Shown piece by piece: positions 27,201 through 34,634 of a DNA stretch of 64,000 bases. Within the stretch, counting starts at the first letter, position 1; the number at the start of each line of letters is the position of its first letter. The DNA is from Coprococcus sp. OM04-5BH (GTDB lineage: Bacteria > Bacillota > Clostridia > Lachnospirales > Lachnospiraceae), in NCBI RefSeq assembly GCF_003482105.1, contig NZ_QULM01000007.1:48327-112326 (forward strand). The letters are read 5' to 3'. Made by a program: the position numbers and the translations under genes. The notes under the pieces were generated by a model. It saw nothing but the letters and a program-made list of their open reading frames with translations. It was not told where the DNA came from and ran no database searches.

Positions 27201-27425
27201 CTTTACAACATCGGCAGTAAGGGGCTCTATATACACCTTATCGGCAATATCCTTATCTGTCATGATAGTTGCCGGATTTGAATTTATAAGTACAACGCAT
27301 ATGCCCTCTTCCTTAAGGGATCTGCACGCCTGGGTTCCGGCATAGTCAAACTCTGCTGCCTGTCCGATTACAATAGGACCTGAACCTATAACTACAACCT
27401 TTTTGATATTTGCATTCTTTGGCAT
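24222..27425 (-). CDS. carB: Carbamoyl phosphate synthase large subunit
   Basis: Makes carbamoyl phosphate from bicarbonate, ammonia and two ATP for pyrimidine and arginine synthesis. It is full length (1067 aa) with both homologous halves: the first ATP-grasp starts after [21 protein letters not shown] and the second after [21 protein letters not shown] (about residue 557). Each half carries its grasp motif ([28 protein letters not shown]) and ENxxxR-type metal site. The C-terminal MGS-like allosteric domain starts near 935. It abuts carA: the carA stop and carB start share a base, so the two subunits are translationally coupled. Confidence 0.97.
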   Translation of the reverse strand: [1067 protein letters not shown]

Positions 27426-28498
27426 TACTTAGACACCTCCATCATGTTCATAAATGTATCAAACAGATAACCGGAATCAAGAGGACCTGCACAGGCCTCA
27501 GGATGGAACTGGACTGTCTGTGCATTCTTTCCAAGATAATGTACACCCTCAACGGTTCCATCATTTACATTTACAAAGCTTACCTCAGCTATCTTTCTGT
27601 CAAGAGTCTCCTCCTTAACCATGTATCCGTGATTCTGGGTAGTAATATAAACCTTTCCTGTCTTAAGATCTCTTACAGGATGATTTGCACCTCTGTGTCC
27701 GTATTTCATTTTCTCTGTGTCCGCACCATTGGCAAGAGCCATTAACTGATGTCCAAGACAAATTGCAAATATTGGAATATCTGTTTGGAATAATTTCTTG
27801 ATCTCATTGATTGTTACCTGACATGATTTAGGATCGCCAGGGCCATTAGTTAACATAATTCCGTCAGGATTGTCTGCGATGATCTCTTCAGCCGGTGTTT
27901 CAGCCGGATATACTGTAACCTGGCAGTCTCTTTCAAGTAAAGATTTGACTATATTGTTTTTAACACCAAGGTCAATAACTGCTACCTTATAACCTGTTCC
28001 GGGATAGAACTCCTTCTCCTTGCATGTTACCTCAAGAACAACATGTCCCATCTCCCATGCCTTGATCCTGCTTATGCATGTATCAAGATCATATGCCTCA
28101 TCAGTAGTTATCATGCCCTTCATGGTACCCTTATTTCTAAGGATCTTTGTAAGAGCACGGGTATCAATTCCCTCAATGCCCGTAATTCTATTATCTACAA
28201 GGAATCTGTTGATGTCTTCATTGCTTCTGAAGTTACTAGGATACTTACACAGCTCTCTTACAATAAATCCTGACTGCCATGGCTTTGTCGCCTCCATATC
28301 ATCATAACATATTCCATAATTACCAATAAGGGGATATGTCATACAAACCGACTGACCTGCATAAGAGGGATCTGTTAGAATTTCAAGATAGCCGGTCATT
28401 GAAGTATTGAATACGATCTCACTGATTATCTCTTCGGTAGAACCAATGCTGCTACCTTCAAATACATGTCCATCCTCCAGTATTAAAAAAGCCTTCAT
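27425..28498 (-). CDS. carA: Carbamoyl phosphate synthase small subunit
   Basis: Glutamine amidotransferase subunit that feeds ammonia to CarB. The N-terminal CPSase small-chain domain (EDGHVFEGSSIGS onwards) is followed by a class I glutaminase: GPGDP, nucleophilic cysteine in FAICLGHQLMALANG (about residue 243), and the His-Glu pair in VQFHPEACAGP. Length (357 aa) is normal. Its leader holds a large hairpin with a U-run only 37 nt before the start codon, and the promoter is upstream of that hairpin, which points to attenuation or another leader control. Confidence 0.97.
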   Translation of the reverse strand: MKAFLILEDGHVFEGSSIGSTEEIISEIVFNTSMTGYLEILTDPSYAGQSVCMTYPLIGNYGICYDDMEATKPWQSGFIVRELCKYPSNFRSNEDINRFLVDNRITGIEGIDTRALTKILRNKGTMKGMITTDEAYDLDTCISRIKAWEMGHVVLEVTCKEKEFYPGTGYKVAVIDLGVKNNIVKSLLERDCQVTVYPAETPAEEIIADNPDGIMLTNGPGDPKSCQVTINEIKKLFQTDIPIFAICLGHQLMALANGADTEKMKYGHRGANHPVRDLKTGKVYITTQNHGYMVKEETLDRKIAEVSFVNVNDGTVEGVHYLGKNAQTVQFHPEACAGPLDSGYLFDTFMNMMEVSK

Positions 28499-28534
28499 AA
28501 TACACGTTTTCCTTTCTTTTTTCTATTTTTGCTC

Positions 28535-28599
28535 AAAAAAAAAGAGTGAACAAAGGGATTTTCTGGAGATCCTTAACTTTCTTCATTGCCTCTTTTTTT
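28535..28599 (-). promoter_or_regulatory. Terminator-like hairpin in the carAB leader
   Basis: Minus strand: AAAAAAAGAG (28599-28590) pairs with CTCTTTTTTT, then TGAA/TTCA and AAAG/CTTT pair further in, around a loop holding GGATCTCCAGAAAATCC. A run of nine T follows the stem. Because only 37 nt remain before carA and no promoter fits there, the hairpin is inside the carAB leader rather than merely the queH terminator. Confidence 0.6.
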
Positions 28600-28611
28600 C
28601 TAATTTAATCA

Positions 28612-28640
28612 ATATTAACACAATCATTTTACTAATACAA
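28612..28640 (-). promoter_or_regulatory. carAB promoter
   Basis: Minus strand: TTGTAT (28640-28635), 17 nt, TAATAT (28617-28612), entirely within the gap after the queH stop codon. Predicted start of transcription is near 28605, right at the base of the leader hairpin. Confidence 0.6.
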
Positions 28641-28651
28641 TATTTTTTTCG

Positions 28652-29293
28652 TCAGTTTTTTTGTGAATTTGCTTTAGAAAACTCACAGCCGCAGAAATTC
28701 TGCCTGTACAGTCCGTATTCATGGGACAATTCTATGGAATGTTTGTATCCGTTCTTCTTTTTGAAGTCACTGTACAGATATGGTATTTTGTATTCCTGTT
28801 CCAGCTCTCTTCCTATCTCATTAAGCCATGCCGAGTTTTTATGGGGACTTATGGACAGGGTTGTGGTGAAATAATCGTATCCGTGGCTTACTGCATAAGC
28901 GGCAGACTTGTCAAGTCTTAATCTGTAGCACTTATAACACCTGCTGCCTCCCTCAGGCACCTCCTCAAGACCTTTGCTCATTTCTAAGAACTTCTCGCTC
29001 TCATGCTCCTCAAGAAATGTACCTACTTCATCATGGTACACATTGTCCACAAATCTCACCAGTTCTCCCCAGCGTTTCATATATTCCTCATACTCTGTGA
29101 TATTTGGATTGTAAAAATATGCCGTAATATGAAAATATTCACTTAGTACAGACAGGCAGTGGCTGCTGCAGGGAGCACAGCAACAGTGTAACAGAAGTCT
29201 TGGTTTTGTTCCTTCCGGTATATTTTTTATCTGCAACTCCATAATTTTATTGTAATTTGCATCTTTTTGAATATATTTACTAATTTCAAACAT
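28652..29293 (-). CDS. queH: Epoxyqueuosine reductase QueH
   Basis: Catalyses the last step of queuosine synthesis in tRNA, reduction of epoxyqueuosine, as the cobalamin-independent alternative to QueG. The DUF208 hallmarks are present: LLLHCCCAPCSSHCLSVL (about residues 31-48) with the cysteine cluster, YFYNPNITEYEEY, the CYKCYRLRLDKSA motif (about 139), and FTTTLSISPHKN. A C-terminal FCGCEFS adds two further cysteines. Length (213 aa) is normal. The ribosome binding site is weak (AGAGAA). No other queuosine gene lies nearby. Confidence 0.93.
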   Translation of the reverse strand: MFEISKYIQKDANYNKIMELQIKNIPEGTKPRLLLHCCCAPCSSHCLSVLSEYFHITAYFYNPNITEYEEYMKRWGELVRFVDNVYHDEVGTFLEEHESEKFLEMSKGLEEVPEGGSRCYKCYRLRLDKSAAYAVSHGYDYFTTTLSISPHKNSAWLNEIGRELEQEYKIPYLYSDFKKKNGYKHSIELSHEYGLYRQNFCGCEFSKANSQKN

Positions 29294-29367
29294 GTTTTTT
29301 TCTCTTTTCTATAATTATTTTTTTTAATTTTTTTGGAGTTTTTTCGTTTTTTGTGCATATTTTATAA

Positions 29368-29396
29368 TTGACATTGTAATTTATTTACAATATACT
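29368..29396 (+). promoter_or_regulatory. Strong promoter of the small 29.4 kb gene
   Basis: Perfect TTGACA (29368-29373), 17-nt spacer, TATACT (29391-29396). This is among the best promoters in the window and serves a 77-residue protein. Confidence 0.85.
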
Positions 29397-29444
29397 AAGG
29401 GTAGTTATTAAAGCATGTGTCTATACGATTCGGAGGTGTTAGCC

Positions 29445-29678
29445 ATGACAGTACAACAAGCTGTAAAAAAGTATAAGCTCGAGCCATTAAGCATTTCTAT
29501 GGCAAAGCAGAAAGCTAAGGAGCTTAACGTCGATGACGTTTTGTACATGAATGTGCAGAAGAACAAGTATGCGTATATCGTAAAGGACGGAAGCAGAGGC
29601 ATTATGCTATATTCTGACGAAAGAAGCCTTTACACCAAGCTATACAAGGGACTCAAGGTTACTCCGCTGGAGCCTTGA
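29445..29678 (+). CDS. Small conserved-looking protein of unknown function
   Basis: A 77-residue protein I do not recognise. The start is the ATG at 29445, which has CGGAGGTG eight bases upstream; an in-frame ATG at 29415 has no such site. The product has no signal peptide or membrane segment. It looks like one short helix-rich N-terminus (QQAVKKYKLEPLSISMAKQKAKEL) followed by beta-type stretches (KYAYIVKDGSRGIMLYSDE) and a basic C-terminus. It is monocistronic, framed by a near-consensus promoter and a strong terminator, which suggests high independent expression. Confidence 0.75.
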   Translation: MTVQQAVKKYKLEPLSISMAKQKAKELNVDDVLYMNVQKNKYAYIVKDGSRGIMLYSDERSLYTKLYKGLKVTPLEP

Positions 29679-29783
29679 TCTACCGTATATCTACATCAGC
29701 TGTTCTACATTCACACATACATAGTACACATTATGGGAGTTTCCCCTTTCATTCATCTGAAAGAGATTCTACTATATCAAAAT

Positions 29784-29845
29784 GGGAAGATGTTTCAAGT
29801 CTGATCCCCCATCAGACCCGAAGCAATCTTCCCTTTTTATTTTTC
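29784..29845 (+). terminator. Strong two-tier terminator
   Basis: GGGAAGAT (29784-29791) pairs with ATCTTCCC (29826-29833), enclosing an inner GTCTGAT/ATCAGAC stem, followed by TTTTTATTTTT. It ends the small gene at 29445. On the minus strand it falls close behind the stop of the next gene at 29850 and might serve both. Confidence 0.85.
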
Positions 29846-29849
29846 TCTT

Positions 29850-30359
29850 CTACTTTTTCAGCTTTCCTCTGAAGAATGAGCCTATATGTTCCATAACTCT
29901 GTCATTTGTCTCTATAAGGACTTCCTCCGGCTTACCATTTACATTAAGGATAAACGCATATACATTATCCCCTGCTTCATCCATCACGAACACATGGCTT
30001 CTTATATCAGGATTTGCCTGATGTTCATTGTCTCTGTATACGGAATCTGCCTTTGTGATGATCTTCACATCCTTACCTGTAAATGAATAAACTTTCTTTC
30101 TTGATGACTTGGCAACTATCCTTGAAATATCCACATCATCATTTGTCATTATATATTCATATTCAACATCTCTCTTTGACATTGCCAGGACAATAACAGC
30201 AATTCCGATCAGCAGAAAGGAGAAGCCTATACCGCCGGTTGCAAATACCAGTCCCATTCCTATAAGTGATATGATCACTCCGATCACCGTTGCCAATATC
30301 ACCCCTGCAGGTGTCTTTCCTTTAACTATATGCTCCACATAACCATTTTCATTAAACAT
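29850..30359 (-). CDS. Small membrane protein with two N-terminal helices
   Basis: Function unknown. Residues about 17-60 form two adjacent hydrophobic segments (VILATVIGVIISLIGMGLVF and IGFSFLLIGIAVIVLAM) joined by a short turn. The remaining 110 residues are a soluble, mostly beta-type cytoplasmic-looking domain (EYEYIMTNDDVDISRIVAKS, VYSFTGKDVKIITKAD, VFVMDEAGDNVYAFILN). The pattern resembles DUF6106-like proteins of Lachnospiraceae, but that label is from memory and not tested. AAGAGGA before the ATG. It probably shares a transcript with the GNAT gene 48 nt upstream. Confidence 0.75.
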   Translation of the reverse strand: MFNENGYVEHIVKGKTPAGVILATVIGVIISLIGMGLVFATGGIGFSFLLIGIAVIVLAMSKRDVEYEYIMTNDDVDISRIVAKSSRKKVYSFTGKDVKIITKADSVYRDNEHQANPDIRSHVFVMDEAGDNVYAFILNVNGKPEEVLIETNDRVMEHIGSFFRGKLKK

Positions 30360-30407
30360 TTCTTTCCTCTTTTCCTTTTTTTACTTCCTCTGAACCATCA
30401 GAACCAT

Positions 30408-31286
30408 TTATACGATCTCATTTATGAGCATGTTGTCAGCCATTATCTTTTCCTTGAAATCATCATTGATAATATTGAACATTATGCCCTTTCCCGGTCT
30501 TAATATAAGGTCTTCGTCCGATATACTCCTTCCGAACAATTCTATCTCATCTGCCGGATTGCTAAGGGTATGGATCATGTATCCAAGGGACTCCAGATCC
30601 TTTTCTGTAGTGATATACTGTATTATCTCCTCTCCTTTGTCACCATTCATAAATCCTGCAATGGCAATTATCCTGTCGGACTTTGTGACCACAAGAACCT
30701 CACCGCCCTCAGACTGGCAGCAAAGGTCAAGCCCGCTTATATATTCGCTGTTCCTCATGGTAAAAACGTCATAAGTCTCAGCTATCCTTGAATTAAAATC
30801 CTTCCAGAGATAGTCAGACACATCGCTGTAATGTATCATATCCATGTCCTCATAACGATCCTCGTATCTTGCAGCAAGAGCGTGAGTATCATATATGTGG
30901 CTTTCCTCAAGTCTGAAGAAACCCTGACTCTCATAATACCTGTTATCCTCCGGCATAAGATATGTGAAATCCTCCCCATCATTCTTAATCCATTCTATAA
31001 CATGCATCATAAGCTCTCTCATTATACCCTTCTTCCTGTATTCAGGCAGAGTTCCCACCCCCACTATATAGTGGACATCCTTTCGTCTGCCGTTAAACAC
31101 TATGGTATACGGGTTAAGATGTGCCATTGATACCAGCTTTTCTCCGTCAAAAGCTGCAAATATAACATTTCTGCTGCACACCTCATTAAAATAATAATCT
31201 ATAAAATCATTTGAATCATTAAAGCATATCTTCCACAAGCTCCTAAGCTGAAGAAAATCCTCCTTATTGCAAATCCTGTATTCCAT
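30408..31286 (-). CDS. GNAT family N-acetyltransferase
   Basis: Acyl-CoA-dependent acetyltransferase, substrate unknown. The N-terminal 150 residues carry the GNAT fold with the acetyl-CoA pyrophosphate loop YRKKGIMREL (about residues 88-97) after VGVGTLPE, and the C-terminal 140 residues add a second domain, giving an Eis-like two-domain architecture (292 aa). A start with GGAGG seven bases before the ATG is clear. Downstream is the small membrane protein, upstream an intergenic stretch with direct repeats. Confidence 0.82.
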   Translation of the reverse strand: MEYRICNKEDFLQLRSLWKICFNDSNDFIDYYFNEVCSRNVIFAAFDGEKLVSMAHLNPYTIVFNGRRKDVHYIVGVGTLPEYRKKGIMRELMMHVIEWIKNDGEDFTYLMPEDNRYYESQGFFRLEESHIYDTHALAARYEDRYEDMDMIHYSDVSDYLWKDFNSRIAETYDVFTMRNSEYISGLDLCCQSEGGEVLVVTKSDRIIAIAGFMNGDKGEEIIQYITTEKDLESLGYMIHTLSNPADEIELFGRSISDEDLILRPGKGIMFNIINDDFKEKIMADNMLINEIV

Positions 31287-31302
31287 ATACTTTCCTCCTG
31301 TG

Positions 31303-31413
31303 AATAGAACATCAGCCCATTAAAATTTACCTTCGGCAAAGGGGCTGAAGCTACATGTCAAGTTTTCATATAAAACTTGACACAATAAATAGAACATCAG
31401 CCCATTTAAAATT
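31303..31413. repeat. Direct repeats flanking a hairpin
   Basis: AATAGAACATCAGCCCATT with an AAAATT tail occurs at 31303-31327 and again at 31388-31413 (one extra T). Between them is a perfect 11-bp inverted repeat, TGTCAAGTTTT / AAAACTTGACA (31356-31366 / 31372-31382). The same core (GAACA-CA-CCCATTAAAATTT) recurs at 39463-39486 and partly at 1-13. The repeats lie between ispF and the GNAT gene. Confidence 0.75.
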
Positions 31414-31436
31414 CTCCTTTTTTGCCGGGCTGGCTC

Positions 31437-31991
31437 TTATCGGTCTGTCTGTGTCATGGCACATCCGCTGCAGCCTGCACATGCTCCTGATACGGTGTTC
31501 ACCTGATAGCTGAAGGTATCCACAGTTTCAAGAAGACATACCGCCTGTGAACTTATGCCAAGTCCTTCACCTGTAAAGCCCAGTTTCTCTTCCGTTGTCG
31601 CCTTAACATTAACAGCATTTACCGGTATACCAAGCACTCCGGCAATCTTCTCCCTCATAGTATCTATATAAGGTGCAAGCTTAGGCTGCTGGGCTATTAC
31701 CGTTGCATCAATATTGCTTATGAACAGCATTTCCCTATCAAGAAGCTTCTTTACCTCTCCAAGGAGAACCATGCTGTCAGCTCCCCTATACCTGTCATCT
31801 GTATCAGGGAAATGTCTTCCTATATCTCCAAGTCCTGCTGCACCAAGAAGAGCATCCATTATGGCATGAACAAGGACATCCGCGTCAGAATGACCAAGCA
31901 GCCCTTTCTCATAGGGTATATCTACTCCGCCAAGAATAAGCTTCCTGTCGGGAACTAATCTATGAACATCATATCCCATTCCTATTCTCAA
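31437..31991 (-). CDS. ispF: 2-C-methyl-D-erythritol 2,4-cyclodiphosphate synthase with Cys-rich tail
   Basis: MEP-pathway enzyme that cyclises the diphosphocytidyl-methylerythritol phosphate to MEcPP for isoprenoid synthesis. The N-terminus [11 protein letters not shown] with the zinc ligands Asp and His, [31 protein letters not shown] and [19 protein letters not shown] are all canonical. The start is TTG at 31991, fixed by GGAGGA eight bases upstream. At 184 residues it is about 25 longer than usual: the added tail ends in [10 protein letters not shown], three cysteines spaced C-x2-C-x2-C. The tail's role is unknown; metal or Fe-S binding is only possible. Confidence 0.94.
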   Translation of the reverse strand: MRIGMGYDVHRLVPDRKLILGGVDIPYEKGLLGHSDADVLVHAIMDALLGAAGLGDIGRHFPDTDDRYRGADSMVLLGEVKKLLDREMLFISNIDATVIAQQPKLAPYIDTMREKIAGVLGIPVNAVNVKATTEEKLGFTGEGLGISSQAVCLLETVDTFSYQVNTVSGACAGCSGCAMTQTDR

Positions 31992-32402
31992 TTATATATT
32001 CCTCCAAAATCCGAACATCAGCCGACCATCCCACCCAAGATCACTGTCATTCTAAAATAACCTTCATCCTAAGATCATATCATCTTAAGCTATCTGTGGT
32101 CTATGGTGATGGCTGACAATACCTGTATTGTATATCTATCTAGCTATTTTATAGTAAAAAGGTGAGATTTTCAACTTGATTGTTGGGAACTTTCCTCGTT
32201 GAGGGTATGTTTATGCAAGCATGTCGCACTTGACTCGTTGCCACAAATCGAGTAGGCTCCTCCTACTCGATCCGTGCAATATATGTCATCTCGCCTATCG
32301 GCTCGATGAACATTGGCCTTCATATAGAAATTTATGCAAGCATAATTTCTGCATGAAGGCTTATTGCACAAAAAAAAGACAGAAACCTGTCTTTCCACTT
32401 AG
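31992..32402. other. Intergenic region rich in hairpins, no gene
   Basis: No gene is visible between ispF and the tRNAs. It holds another GAACATCAGCC copy (32013-32023), an inverted repeat ATCGAGTAGG/CCTACTCGAT (32247-32256 / 32262-32271), and a long imperfect hairpin GCCTTCAT...ATGAAGGC (32316-32360) with TTATGCAAGCAT at its tip. TTTATGCAAGCAT also occurs at about 32210. The tRNA terminator is at its right end. Confidence 0.5.
32365..32394 (-). terminator. Terminator of the tRNA-Val/tRNA-Met transcript
   Basis: Minus strand: AAAGACAG (32394-32387), loop of four, CTGTCTTT followed by further T (32382 to about 32370). It lies 8 nt beyond the tRNA-Met 3' end. Confidence 0.85.
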
Positions 32403-32476
32403 TAGCGGGAGGGGGATTTGAACCCTCGACACTGCGGGTATGAACCGCATGCTCTAGCCAACTGAGCTATCCCGCC
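32403..32476 (-). tRNA. tRNA-Met (CAT anticodon)
   Basis: A 74-nt cloverleaf: acceptor GGCGGGA with TCCCGCT and discriminator A, D-arm AGCTCAGTTGGCTAGAGC, anticodon loop TTCATAC, T-loop GGTTCAAATCC. No CCA is encoded. The body resembles elongator tRNA-Met (CGGTTCATACCCG) rather than initiator or the lysidine-type Ile tRNA. Confidence 0.92.
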
Positions 32477-32494
32477 ATATTAAATTATTAAGAA

Positions 32495-32567
32495 TGGGAC
32501 CTACAGGGCTCGAACCTGTGACCCTCTGCTTGTAAGGCAGATGCTCTCCCAGCTGAGCTAAGATCCC
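32495..32567 (-). tRNA. tRNA-Val (TAC anticodon)
   Basis: A 73-nt cloverleaf: acceptor GGGATCT, D-arm AGCTCAGCTGGGAGAGC, anticodon loop CTTACAA, T-arm ACAGGTTCGAGCCCTGT, discriminator A, no encoded CCA. It is the first tRNA of the transcript, 18 nt before tRNA-Met. Confidence 0.95.
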
Positions 32568-32601
32568 GTTCTTTCGTGTCCGTGACCCGAACACCTCTGT
32601 T

Positions 32602-32630
32602 AGTATATACTTTAGGTGTTTAAAAGTCAA
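32602..32630 (-). promoter_or_regulatory. Promoter of the tRNA-Val/tRNA-Met unit
   Basis: Minus strand: TTGACT (32630-32625), 17 nt, TATACT (32607-32602). About 35 nt before the tRNA-Val 5' end. Confidence 0.8.
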
Positions 32631-32800
32631 GCACTTTTTTTATTTTTTTGCCAACTTTTTCAAATTACGTTTTTCGGGCATTTTCAGACAACCAATTTAT
32701 CATTAACGAACCTACAGGCAAGCCCTGCAGCCTCCGACGAAGATAATTATAAATTTGTGGTCGGAGAATTTGCATTAATCGAACTTTTATGCATCTCCTG

Positions 32801-33334
32801 TCACGACCTGTTCCCGAATATGGAGATAAACACATTGATAATAAGTATTATTACCGCAATAGGAAGAACCACATAAAGCAGCACCTTAACGCCCAGGTAT
32901 ATTATCATTCCAACCACCACAAGAACGGCCAGTACGCACAATGCTATAACAATTTTCCCAAGCACTGTACTGAAGTCCAGCCTGCCAAACGCCAGACTTG
33001 TGTGTCCTGTATTCTGGTCAATATTTATATGCCAGCCCTTTCTGGTCTCTTCATCATCGTAGCCATATGTTTTGTCGTAAGAGCTGCTGTAATACTGCCC
33101 CTCTGTTCCTTCATCATAATAAGTTCCGCTGGCAGCACTTCCCTTAGTGTCTATTATGGTCTTTGCTATTATACGGGCAGGTCCCAAATCGTCGTATACC
33201 TGTTGTTCACTCTTGCCCTTCTTTATTTCGTCATTAAAATATCCGTCGTAGTAACTTATGGACTCTGCAAGTACCGGTTCAGATACATTTCCCTTTAAAG
33301 CCTCCTTAAGCTCCTGCAAAAATCTTCTCTTCAT
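32801..33334 (-). CDS. HAAS/DUF1700-like membrane protein
   Basis: The N-terminal 65 residues (MKRRFLQELKEALKGNVSE, SISYYDGYFNDEIKKGKSEQQVYDDLG) match the HAAS/DUF1700 pattern, a short helical module often found on membrane-associated regulators. A charged linker follows, and the C-terminus has a bipartite hydrophobic segment of about 45 residues (about 120-172). The start is the ATG at 33334, eight bases after AGGAGG; an in-frame GTG three codons upstream overlaps that site. Usually such proteins pair with a PadR-type repressor, but none is here. It lies 71 nt after the transglutaminase-like gene and may share its transcript. Confidence 0.78.
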   Translation of the reverse strand: MKRRFLQELKEALKGNVSEPVLAESISYYDGYFNDEIKKGKSEQQVYDDLGPARIIAKTIIDTKGSAASGTYYDEGTEGQYYSSSYDKTYGYDDEETRKGWHINIDQNTGHTSLAFGRLDFSTVLGKIVIALCVLAVLVVVGMIIYLGVKVLLYVVLPIAVIILIINVFISIFGNRS

Positions 33335-33405
33335 AAATTCCACCTCCTGTAATTGCTGTCACGGCTCACAAAATGATTGCATGCATTCCTTATCTTAAAT
33401 ATCTA

Positions 33406-34470
33406 TCATCTGTACACTATGACCACATAATAATCCTTTAGTCTTGTAACAGAATACTGTACCTTATGCCGCTTTATATACTCAGTAAGAAAATCCAACG
33501 AAATATCATAAGCCATTTCATCTCTCACAGCCATTTCAAATACGTTTGTGTCCGTACTGTTATATACTCTTCCGAAGTCACTCTCAAGCTCTGACAAATC
33601 ATCATAGACAGTATTATTTACCCTGTAATAGTTGTACTCTTCTCCGGCACATTCATTGTACAGCTCTCTGTCCCATGAGTGTTCATATGCCATGTTTATA
33701 TCATCCACATTAAAATACGTATGAACCGGATCAAGGGACTGTTCCACGTCGCTGTCATCCCAGGTACAGTCAACATTGTACCACTGTCCTTCTATACACA
33801 CCTGATTCCATGCATGTAATTCCTTAAGACCATATCCAACCACCAATTCATTTTTAACGCCCATACAATCAAGCAGTAGGGCAAATGACTGGGAATATCC
33901 ATCACACACGGCAAATCCGTCAACCAGTGCTCCATAGGTGGTATAGGCATCATTCTCATCATCGCCATATCCATACTGGCACCTGTTCACTACATAGTCA
34001 TGGGCGAGCAGTTCCTTGCTGTAATCGCTTAAGTTGTCATCCACCTGCTCAAGGAGATCGATTATCTCATTATATATAGCCCGTGCTCTCATCTGTTCTG
34101 CCGGTATGTCCTGATCATACAGATACTTCATGAGTACATAATAATTATCCGATCTGGTATATCTTAGTTCCACAAAATCCGTATCTGCAAATGATACAAG
34201 CACCCTGTATGTATCCACATGTCCGTATGCCGAATCAACTACCTGATTTATAGCTGCCAGTTGAGAGTCCGATACATCCTTTACAACGATATAGTCTCTT
34301 TCCTTTCCTGACCTTATATCCTCCAGCACCACCTTCGACAATTCCTTCATGCCGTTTATGGTCTGGTCTTTCTTTATTATATTAAAGAATGTCCACTTAA
34401 GACAGTATAGCAGTGCGAACACCACCAGTATCACCATGACACCCTTTATAAAATTTTTAAACCTTCTCAT
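33406..34470 (-). CDS. Membrane-anchored transglutaminase-like protein
   Basis: Residues about 8-27 form a signal anchor (FIKGVMVILVVFALLYCL), so most of the protein is outside the cell. Around residues 185-260 lies a transglutaminase/protease-like core: cysteine in VDGFAVCDGYSQSFALL, histidine in LKELHAWNQVCI, and aspartate in VDCTWDDSD, the full Cys-His-Asp triad. Similar clostridial proteins are thought to act on the cell surface as peptidases or crosslinkers; the substrate here is unknown. Length is 354 aa. The ribosome binding site is weak. Confidence 0.85.
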   Translation of the reverse strand: MRRFKNFIKGVMVILVVFALLYCLKWTFFNIIKKDQTINGMKELSKVVLEDIRSGKERDYIVVKDVSDSQLAAINQVVDSAYGHVDTYRVLVSFADTDFVELRYTRSDNYYVLMKYLYDQDIPAEQMRARAIYNEIIDLLEQVDDNLSDYSKELLAHDYVVNRCQYGYGDDENDAYTTYGALVDGFAVCDGYSQSFALLLDCMGVKNELVVGYGLKELHAWNQVCIEGQWYNVDCTWDDSDVEQSLDPVHTYFNVDDINMAYEHSWDRELYNECAGEEYNYYRVNNTVYDDLSELESDFGRVYNSTDTNVFEMAVRDEMAYDISLDFLTEYIKRHKVQYSVTRLKDYYVVIVYR

Positions 34471-34568
34471 AATCTCTATAACCCGAATCCATTGTATTGA
34501 CTATTTTAACATTCGATATCAGTATGTGCAAATTAATAATAAATAAAATTATTTAAAATTCTTTAATG

Positions 34569-34597
34569 TTGATAAAGTACTGCTATTGTTGTAAAAT
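34569..34597 (+). promoter_or_regulatory. argH promoter
   Basis: TTGATA (34569-34574), 17 nt, TAAAAT (34592-34597), 38 nt before the argH ATG. Confidence 0.65.
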
Positions 34598-34634
34598 AAA
34601 CCCAATGCAAATCTACAGAAAAGAGGAAAATATA

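Noticed and set aside
32403..32567. tRNA genes as the edge of an integrated element
   Set aside because: No integrase, repeated tRNA fragment or phage gene is found near either tRNA locus.
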